8,462 nucleotides of DNA, taken from assembly GCA_009920225.1 (NCBI GenBank), contig RGAJ01000060.1, positions 1 through 8,462 of the forward strand. The letters run 5' to 3'. Shown piece by piece: positions 1 to 5,075 of the stretch. Source of the DNA: Paracoccaceae bacterium. GTDB lineage: Bacteria > Pseudomonadota > Alphaproteobacteria > Rhodobacterales > Rhodobacteraceae. The notes under the pieces were generated by a model, which was given only the letters and a program-made list of their open reading frames with translations, had not been told where the DNA came from and ran no database searches. The number at the start of each line of letters is the position of its first letter. Positions within the stretch are counted from its first letter, which is position 1. The position numbers and the translations under genes were made by a program.

Positions 1-49
1 ACAAATCTGCGATAAATCTGACACTTATCCCATTCAAAAATGGCGAAAA
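1..49. other. Non-coding tail downstream of liuC
   Basis: These bases follow the liuC stop codon in the direction of transcription (minus strand). They contain a perfect 5-bp inverted repeat with a 4-base loop at 30-43 (CCATT/AATGG), but no T-tract follows it, so it is not a convincing terminator. The 7-mer AAATCTG occurs twice, at 3-9 and 14-20, 11 bp apart. I see no gene start here. Confidence 0.4.
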
Positions 50-835
50 CTAGGCCCAGCGCGCCTTGGTTTTGGTTAAAAAGGCGTCGATACCATGCGC
101 CGCTTCTTCGCCTTCCCATGTATCGGCAAGACGTCTGATCGTGTCTTCAATCACCGCGTCATCAATGCGCGGACCCAATGCACGCGCCAAAGCTTTTGAC
201 GCCGCCACCGCGTTTGGGGCGGTGTGAAGATAGGGTTCAACCTCATGTGCAATAGCGGCATCCATTTCGGACGCGGGCACGATCTGTGTCACGATATTCA
301 AAGACTGCGCCCGCTCTGCGCCAAAGATCCGCGAAGACATGAACACTTCGCGCGCTTTTCCTTCGGACATTCGGGCAATCACATAGGGGCTTATCGTGGC
401 GGGGATCAAACCCAATTTGGTTTCGGTCAAACCAAATTTTGTTTCCTCGTCCGCGACCACCAGATCGCAGACACAGCACAATCCAATGCCACCGCCAAAC
501 GCGCCACCATGCACACGCCCGATCAATGGGACGGGCAGTTCATTCAAGACCCGCAGCATATTGGCCAGTTTGCGGCCCTCGCGCATGCGTTGGGCGCGGT
601 CGGCGTTGATCTGTTCTTTCATCCACGCCAAATCGCCACCTGCGCAAAACATGCTGCCCTGCCCCGATAACACAACGACGCGAATGGATCCGTCGGTTGG
701 CAAGGTCGTGGCGAAATCGGTGATCTCTGCGATCATGGCCGCAGACAGCGCATTGCGTTTTTCCGTTGCGGCCAATTCTAATGACGCAACCCCGCGATCA
801 TCGACGGTGACATGTATCGCAGTGTACTGGGTCAT
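50..835 (-). CDS. liuC: Enoyl-CoA hydratase/isomerase family protein, probable 3-methylglutaconyl-CoA hydratase
   Basis: A 261-aa cytoplasmic crotonase-fold protein of usual family length. Its likely reaction is hydration of 3-methylglutaconyl-CoA to HMG-CoA in leucine/isovalerate degradation. Visible motifs are the oxyanion-hole segment FCAGGDLAWM (about residues 63-72), the second oxyanion/helix segment GGAFGGGIGL (110-119), and FGLTETKLGLIPATISPY (134-151), which I associate with bacterial methylglutaconyl-CoA hydratases. Of the two catalytic glutamates of classic enoyl-CoA hydratase (E144 and E164 in rat), the second is present as E138. The first position is Gly118, exactly 20 residues earlier. 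The start codon overlaps the liuE stop by 4 bp (ATGA, 832-835), so the two are translationally coupled, and the HMG-CoA lyase neighbour uses the product of this reaction. Crotonase membership is certain; the substrate is inferred from context and motif. Confidence 0.88.
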   Translation of the reverse strand: MTQYTAIHVTVDDRGVASLELAATEKRNALSAAMIAEITDFATTLPTDGSIRVVVLSGQGSMFCAGGDLAWMKEQINADRAQRMREGRKLANMLRVLNELPVPLIGRVHGGAFGGGIGLCCVCDLVVADEETKFGLTETKLGLIPATISPYVIARMSEGKAREVFMSSRIFGAERAQSLNIVTQIVPASEMDAAIAHEVEPYLHTAPNAVAASKALARALGPRIDDAVIEDTIRRLADTWEGEEAAHGIDAFLTKTKARWA

Positions 836-1683
836 TGGCGCATTCCTTTTGCAAATTCACCGACCTTTGCCAAAGCGTCGGCATCAATTCCTGTTGTAAA
901 TCCACGTGCCTCTAACAGGGCGATCACGGCTTCGGTCGCGACGTTTCCCTTGGCCCCCGGCGCATAGGGACAGCCGCCCAACCCGCCGACAGCGGCATCA
1001 AACACCCGCAGCCCCATTTCGAGTGAGACGGCGATATTGTCCAACGCGCGACCATGGGTGTCATGGAAATGCCCTGCAACTTGCGAAACGGGAACCACGT
1101 CAAGCACTGCGTTTAACATGGCCTGTGTCGTTGCAGGGGTCGCCGCGCCAATCGTATCGCCAAGCGAAATTTCATAGCACCCCATATCCAACAGTGCCTT
1201 TGCAACGCGCGCGACCTGTTCGGGTGGCGTCGGTCCGTCGTAGGGACACTCCGTCACACAAGACACATATCCCCGCACGGGCGTGCCATTGGCTTGTGCT
1301 GCCGCAACAACGGGGGAAAATCGAACAAGGCTGTCGTCTATAGAGCAATTAATATTGGCCTGACTGAAGCTTTCTGATGCCGATCCAAAAATCGCCACCT
1401 CATCCGCGCGTGCGGCGATTGCGGCCTCAAACCCCTTCATATTCGGGGTCAACGCGGTATAGACTACACCCGCGCGGCGCGTGATACCGCCCAACACATC
1501 CGCTGCATCTGCCATTTGCGGAACCCATTTCGGGCTCACAAAACTGGTGACCTCGATCTTTTGAAAACCACAGCCGGACAGAGCATCAATCAGCGCGATT
1601 TTATCCGCTGTTGCGATCTGTTTCTTTTCGTTTTGCAATCCATCACGGGGGCCCATTTCAAAAAGGGTCACAGTCTGCGTCAT
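832..1683 (-). CDS. mvaB: Hydroxymethylglutaryl-CoA lyase
   Basis: A 283-aa TIM-barrel HMG-CoA lyase (also called liuE), which cleaves HMG-CoA to acetoacetate and acetyl-CoA in the last step of leucine degradation. The N-terminal motif GPRDGLQNE carries R13 and D14. Other marks are E44 in IEVTSFVSP, the metal ligands H205 and H207 in GHFHDTHG, the catalytic Cys238 in GGLGGCPYAPGAKGN, and N247. All of these sit at a constant offset of 28 from the human enzyme (R41, D42, E72, H233, H235, C266, N275), so the active site looks intact. An AGGAG ribosome binding site lies 9 bases before the ATG (1693-1697). It is the first gene of its minus-strand unit, coupled to liuC by an ATGA overlap, and is transcribed away from the PLP-enzyme gene at 1823. 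An alternative in the same DRE-TIM family (citramalate or isopropylmalate synthase) is excluded by the Cys-loop signature. Confidence 0.95.
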   Translation of the reverse strand: MTQTVTLFEMGPRDGLQNEKKQIATADKIALIDALSGCGFQKIEVTSFVSPKWVPQMADAADVLGGITRRAGVVYTALTPNMKGFEAAIAARADEVAIFGSASESFSQANINCSIDDSLVRFSPVVAAAQANGTPVRGYVSCVTECPYDGPTPPEQVARVAKALLDMGCYEISLGDTIGAATPATTQAMLNAVLDVVPVSQVAGHFHDTHGRALDNIAVSLEMGLRVFDAAVGGLGGCPYAPGAKGNVATEAVIALLEARGFTTGIDADALAKVGEFAKGMRQ

Positions 1684-1822
1684 GGCGGTCGTCTCCTGCT
1701 ATGGGGGCAGAATACGCATGTGATCTGTGCAAACAAGCGGATATAGAAACTTCGTTACGTCACCCCATTGCGCAGCGGTTAAAAATGGGCATTGATGTCC
1801 CAAACACAGTCTGGAACATCCT
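1684..1822. promoter_or_regulatory. Divergent intergenic region between liuE and the PLP-enzyme gene
   Basis: This 139-bp spacer must carry promoters for transcription in both directions. For the minus strand the best candidate is TTGTTT, a 16-bp spacer, then TATTCT (1736 down to 1709). It would put transcription start roughly 20 bases ahead of the liuE ribosome binding site region. The match to consensus is only moderate. No plus-strand promoter stands out. A 41-codon ORF (1701-1826) occupies most of the spacer and would compete with a purely regulatory reading. Confidence 0.35.
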
Positions 1823-1826
1823 ATGA
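1701..1826 (+). CDS. Possible 41-aa small protein with a CxxC motif
   Basis: An ATG-initiated frame of 41 codons fills most of the spacer ahead of the PLP-enzyme gene, and its TGA overlaps that gene's ATG (ATGA, 1823-1826). The product would be soluble with no membrane segment. It carries CDLC at residues 7-10, a mixed-charge middle (residues 14-28) and a C-terminal VPNTVWNIL. The arrangement looks like translational coupling, which would also explain why the downstream gene has only a weak Shine-Dalgarno of its own. Against it, no good ribosome binding site precedes the ATG, the frame stays open upstream into antisense of liuE (from 1611), and the stretch also has to hold the liuE promoter. 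I do not recognise the sequence. It could be a real leader peptide, a small protein, or a chance open frame. Confidence 0.35.
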   Translation: MGAEYACDLCKQADIETSLRHPIAQRLKMGIDVPNTVWNIL

Positions 1827-3079
1827 TCGAAACCATCCCAAACTTGATGCCCCAAATCCGCGACCGCTTTGCCCATGTGGACCAGTGCCCCTTTACCGGC
1901 GAGCGGATCTTTTTTGAAAACGCAGGTGGCGCATTGACGTTGAAAAGCGTGGTGGACACCTCTGCCACATATGCGGCCATCCCTGACAACCAAGGCCGCG
2001 ACAACCCCGCAAGCCGTGCGTTGGTGGATGTGATCAATCGGGCCAAAGCCGATGCGCGTGATCTGTTTGGCGCATCGGGGGGGCAATTCTTTGTCGGCGA
2101 AAGCGGAACGGAATTGTTGTTCCGCCTGATCCGGACCGCGGCCATGAACGCCCCATCGGGGGGCAATATCGTTGGATCGACCTTTGAACACCCCGCATCA
2201 CGCAGCGCCGCGATCCAGTGGGCAGAGCATTCAGACAGACCCTATTTGTCGGTGGACCATCAAATCGGCATCGGCCTTGTGACGCCCGGGGATTACGCCG
2301 CCGTGGTCGATGCAAAAACCCGTGTTGCAACGATTTTGCACGCTTCGCCCGTGACTGGCATGGGCGCAGATGTCGCGGGGATCGCCGCCGCGATCCGTGC
2401 AGTTTCGCCCGAATGCTTTATCATCGTGGACGGGATCCAGAACGCAGCGCATGGAACGTTGGATATCGACAGCTATGATGTCGATGGGTATGTGATTTCA
2501 CCCTATAAAATGTTTTCGCGCCATGGCTATGGTTTTGCATGGGTGTCTGATCGCCTGACCGCGCTGTCGCATGAACAGCTTTTGAATGGGCCAAAGGAAA
2601 CTTGGGAATTTGGCACGCGCGACACCGGCAGCTATGCAACAATGACCGATGTGATCAACCATCTTGATTGGTTGGGCGGGCATTTTAGCACATCTGACAC
2701 ACGTCGTGATCGGTTGGTTGCCGCGGGCCAAGCCATATTGGACCATGAAAAGGCACTGACAGATGCAATGATCCACGGGATCGGCAATCTGAAAGGGTTG
2801 GCAAGTTATGCCGACGTCGAAATCATCGGTGGCACTGACAATCCAAAACGAAAAGGATTGGTGTCGTTCCGCATCAAAGGTCGTATATCGCCCGACGTCG
2901 TGACCGCGCTGAATGATCGCGGTATTCGCACCCATACCCGCAAGGCCGATCATTATTCGGGCGGGATCCTAACGCCGATGGGATGGGACGACGCGGTGCG
3001 CGTGTCGGTGTGCCATTACAACACAACCGATGAAATCCGCGCGTTCCTCTCCGCGATGCAAGAGATTGCCCAAGGCTAA
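1823..3079 (+). CDS. Class V aminotransferase / cysteine-desulfurase-like PLP enzyme
   Basis: A 418-aa fold-type I PLP-dependent protein. Recognisable features are the N-terminal FFENAGGA (30-37), a stacking histidine in STFEHPASR (H123), the cofactor-binding VDGIQNAAH (D203, Q206, H210), the Schiff-base lysine K229 in VISPYKMFSRHGYGF, and R393 in VRVSVCHYNT, which corresponds to the substrate-carboxylate arginine of SufS/NifS-type proteins. The loop that carries the catalytic cysteine in SufS (an RTGHHC-type motif) reads IRTHTRKADHYSGG here and has no cysteine. C397 lies further on, in a strand, at the wrong place. Genuine cysteine desulfurase activity is therefore doubtful; a lyase, epimerase or aminotransferase role is equally possible, and the substrate is unknown. 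GGA lies 7 bases before the ATG; the alternative start Met9 has no better support. The gene is divergent from liuE and convergent with the GNAT gene. Confidence 0.85.
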   Translation: MIETIPNLMPQIRDRFAHVDQCPFTGERIFFENAGGALTLKSVVDTSATYAAIPDNQGRDNPASRALVDVINRAKADARDLFGASGGQFFVGESGTELLFRLIRTAAMNAPSGGNIVGSTFEHPASRSAAIQWAEHSDRPYLSVDHQIGIGLVTPGDYAAVVDAKTRVATILHASPVTGMGADVAGIAAAIRAVSPECFIIVDGIQNAAHGTLDIDSYDVDGYVISPYKMFSRHGYGFAWVSDRLTALSHEQLLNGPKETWEFGTRDTGSYATMTDVINHLDWLGGHFSTSDTRRDRLVAAGQAILDHEKALTDAMIHGIGNLKGLASYADVEIIGGTDNPKRKGLVSFRIKGRISPDVVTALNDRGIRTHTRKADHYSGGILTPMGWDDAVRVSVCHYNTTDEIRAFLSAMQEIAQG

Positions 3080-3660
3080 AGCGGACGTATCCAAAATTGC
3101 AAAGGCTTGGGCGTTTGTGCGCCCTGCCCGATGTCGGTCCACGAGAACTGAGCAATCACACCGTCAAGCTTTTGATACCCACGTTTGCGCCAAAACGGAT
3201 CAAGCGGCCGATAGGTTGCGGGACGCATCGGATGATCATCGGGCCGGATCACCCCGCAAAACGCGATGTGTTTAAATCCTAGGTCGCGGGCGTGGTCTTC
3301 GCGATGATCAAAAAACGCGTTGCCGATTCCATGCCCCCGATAGTCGGGCAAAAGCACAGATTCCGCGCAATAAAAAACGTCGTTCAAATCATAGTCAGAT
3401 TGTGCAAAGGCAGCGGCGAAATCATCCGCGTGATCCATCATCGGCGTCCCGGTTGAGGCGCCCACCAAACGATCCCCGTCAAAGGCCCCAACCAGAACTG
3501 CACGATCACTGTCGCGATAGGATTGCATATAGGGGCGCTCATATTCTAGATCCCCATCATAGAGATAGGGCCATTCGTAAAACACCGCGATGCGCAGGCG
3601 GGCAACATCGTCTAATGCCCGATCCAACGCATCGCCCGTTAAAACGCGAACGTCAATCAT
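3076..3660 (-). CDS. GNAT family N-acetyltransferase
   Basis: A 194-aa GCN5-related acyltransferase. The acetyl-CoA-binding motif A is clear: ESVLLPDYRGHGIGNAFFDH (about 100-119), with RGHGIG fitting the R/Q-x-x-G-x-G/A pyrophosphate loop. Upstream lies an FYEWPYLYDGDLEYER segment (about 27-42). The C-terminal part is rich in aromatic residues (DPFWRKRGYQKL, FSWTDIG). The acceptor substrate cannot be read from the sequence. A longer frame begins at 3678, but I chose the ATG at 3660 because it overlaps the stop of the NTF2-like gene as ATGA and has an AGGTG-type ribosome binding site just before it. It is the last gene of the minus-strand run. Its TAG (3076-3078) interlocks with the TAA (3077-3079) of the convergent PLP-enzyme gene, leaving no room for a terminator between them. 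Confidence 0.85.
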   Translation of the reverse strand: MIDVRVLTGDALDRALDDVARLRIAVFYEWPYLYDGDLEYERPYMQSYRDSDRAVLVGAFDGDRLVGASTGTPMMDHADDFAAAFAQSDYDLNDVFYCAESVLLPDYRGHGIGNAFFDHREDHARDLGFKHIAFCGVIRPDDHPMRPATYRPLDPFWRKRGYQKLDGVIAQFSWTDIGQGAQTPKPLQFWIRPL

Positions 3661-4049
3661 GACACCTGCGCGATCCAATCAGACAGATTATAATAGGTGA
3701 CAACACGGGTGATTTTCCCGCCCTCAAGCGAAAAGAAAGATCCCGCAGGCAACCGATAGCTTTGGCCATGCGCCGTGGGCAAATCGCCATCAGTTTGCAA
3801 ATAGGTACCATTCACGATGAATTCGGCCGCGCCGCGCGTGCCATCTTCAGTCGCAAAAATCACCATATCTGTCAGGTTTTCGCGGTAACACACATTCATA
3901 TGGTCACAAAACGCACGAAAGGCATCTTTGCCGACGCGAATTTTGCCTTCGTTCACGTGGTGGTGCACATCATCAGATAGACAGGCAAGCATGCCGTCCA
4001 CATCGCCTGCGTTAAAGGCGGTGAAATAGTTCGAAATCGTGGTGTTCAT
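3657..4049 (-). CDS. NTF2-like / ketosteroid isomerase-related protein
   Basis: A 130-aa single-domain protein with the cone-shaped NTF2/SnoaL fold pattern: an N-terminal helix motif TISNYFTAFNAGDVDGMLAC (4-23), DDVHHHVNEG (26-35), a middle FRAFCDHMNVCYREN (44-58), strand-rich AAEFIVNGTY (74-83), and a C-terminal GGKITRVVTYYNLSDW (110-125). This matches my memory of the 'steroid delta-isomerase-related' subfamily, whose substrate is unknown. It starts directly after the phosphatase stop (TGA then ATG, no gap), with a GGAGG ribosome binding site 5 bases ahead inside the phosphatase gene, and it ends overlapping the GNAT start by 4 bp. The tight coupling suggests that NTF2, GNAT and phosphatase are made together. 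Enzyme activity is not established; such folds may also be simple binding proteins. Confidence 0.85.
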   Translation of the reverse strand: MNTTISNYFTAFNAGDVDGMLACLSDDVHHHVNEGKIRVGKDAFRAFCDHMNVCYRENLTDMVIFATEDGTRGAAEFIVNGTYLQTDGDLPTAHGQSYRLPAGSFFSLEGGKITRVVTYYNLSDWIAQVS

Positions 4050-4514
4050 TCATTCCTCCAGAGGTCGACCCCAGCGACGGATCAGTTGATCCGCAATCTG
4101 GTCACGGGTTTGTCGATACGCGTTTATCTTGGTTTCACGCGTCTCGCCTATCCCAGTTGGGTCCATTACTGGCCAATATTCGACATCTAGATGGAAAAAT
4201 CGCGTCAATTCCAACGCACGCCGTTGGCTTGCAGGGGACAAAGCAACCACCAGATCGAATGAGGACAGATCATCCCCCCATTGTTCCATCTCATCAAAAC
4301 TGCGCGAGCGATGACGCGAAAGTTCGACGCCGAGTTCCTGACAGACCGCGATGGCAAACCCATCAATTTCAAGATCGTTCATGACACCGACAGATTGGAC
4401 ATAGGTGCCCGTGCCATAGAATTTTTTCATAATACCTTCGGCCATCGGCGACCGAACCGCGTTGTGATCACAACAAAACAAAATAGATTGTGGGAGCCCC
4501 CCGTCCACGATCAC
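4050..4514 (-). CDS. Low-molecular-weight phosphotyrosine phosphatase family protein
   Basis: A 154-aa cytoplasmic protein of the LMW-PTP / arsenate reductase fold. The phosphate-binding loop is C15-D-H-N-A-V-R21 followed by SPMAE, satisfying C-x5-R-S. The general-acid loop is D118-P119-T120. In classical LMW-PTPs the P-loop reads close to CLGNICR and the acid loop reads DPYY, so this protein keeps the catalytic Cys, Arg and Asp but lacks the paired tyrosines. It may act on phosphotyrosine, another phosphate ester or arsenate; the sequence does not decide. The start is GTG at 4514, which overlaps the UPF0262 stop (GTGA, 4511-4514); a second GTG lies two codons inside. I recall that this linkage to hisD and UPF0262 is common in alphaproteobacteria. 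Confidence 0.88.
   Translation of the reverse strand: MIVDGGLPQSILFCCDHNAVRSPMAEGIMKKFYGTGTYVQSVGVMNDLEIDGFAIAVCQELGVELSRHRSRSFDEMEQWGDDLSSFDLVVALSPASQRRALELTRFFHLDVEYWPVMDPTGIGETRETKINAYRQTRDQIADQLIRRWGRPLEE
4055..4059 (-). promoter_or_regulatory. Ribosome binding site of the NTF2-like gene, inside the phosphatase gene
   Basis: On the minus strand this reads GGAGG, 5 bases ahead of the ATG at 4049. It lies within the last codons of the phosphatase gene. This fixes the NTF2-like start and shows translational coupling at a TGA-ATG junction with no gap. Confidence 0.8.
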
Positions 4515-4990
4515 ACCCCGAAATGCAAAACACAGATAAGGGTGAACAATCGGCGGGCGGTGTCATTGTCGATAATGGCTTTGCCCTCTAATCGTTCTTC
4601 GAGTACGCGCGCCCCTTCGTTGTGGATGCCGCGCCGCGCCATATCGATGGTTTCGATCTGACTGGGCGGCATGTTTTTCACAGCGTCATAATAGCTTTCG
4701 CAAATGGCCCAATAATCTTTGACAACTTGGCGGAAGGGCGACAGGGATAAATGAAATTCAGCCGCCTTTTCACCCGCTTCGGTGGAAATATCAAACACCA
4801 AGCGTTTTTCACGAATGGCCAGATCCACTTTGTAGGGGCCCGCAGGCACCACGCGATCATCCCGCTTTGGAAGATCGAATGTATTGTCTTCCAGCAAATC
4901 GAAAATCGCGACTTTGCGCTCTTGCTCAATTTCCGCCGTGGGTGGCGGCAAGTTGCGATCATCTAACTCTATTTGCGCAATTCTGCTCAT
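4511..4990 (-). CDS. UPF0262 family protein, function unknown
   Basis: A 159-aa soluble protein that I recognise as the alphaproteobacterial UPF0262 family. Marks are the N-terminal RIAQIELDD (3-11), the charged segment IEQERKVAIFDLLEDNTF (21-38), VPAGPYKVDLAIREKRLVFD (48-67), the LSPFRQVVKDY motif (83-93) and the C-terminal DNDTARRLFTLICVLHFG. No catalytic motif or transmembrane segment is visible and the biochemical role is unknown. It begins at an ATG with GAGG upstream and ends overlapping the phosphatase GTG start by 4 bp. An 85-bp gap separates it from hisD. Full family length, no sign of damage. Confidence 0.93.
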   Translation of the reverse strand: MSRIAQIELDDRNLPPPTAEIEQERKVAIFDLLEDNTFDLPKRDDRVVPAGPYKVDLAIREKRLVFDISTEAGEKAAEFHLSLSPFRQVVKDYWAICESYYDAVKNMPPSQIETIDMARRGIHNEGARVLEERLEGKAIIDNDTARRLFTLICVLHFGV

Positions 4991-5075
4991 ACGGGGCCTC
5001 TATTCTATTCTGACTATGGCTAATACAAAGGGATTGACCGATCAATGCAGAAGCCATGCCATTTGGACGTTTTCA
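4991..5075 (-). other. hisD-UPF0262 spacer with nested inverted repeats
   Basis: This is one of two clear gaps inside the minus-strand run. It contains a perfect 6-bp inverted repeat (ATGGCT at 5016-5021 with AGCCAT at 5052-5057), and between those arms a second one (ATTGA at 5033-5037 with TCAAT at 5042-5046, four bases apart). The transcript could fold as a short hairpin inside a longer-range stem. No T-tract follows, so it does not look like a terminator, and no convincing promoter is visible. Confidence 0.3.

Noticed and set aside
30..43. Hairpin after liuC as a terminator
   Set aside because: The stem is only 5 bp and AT-rich, and no T-tract follows on the minus strand.
224..899. Long plus-strand open frames opposite liuC (224-670 and 396-899)
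   Set aside because: They lie antisense to an intact crotonase gene, have no family resemblance and no ribosome binding site, and are a by-product of codon composition.
3661..3678. GNAT gene starting at 3678
   Set aside because: The start at 3660 gives an ATGA overlap with the NTF2-like stop and a fitting ribosome binding site; the longer version adds only six residues inside the neighbouring gene.
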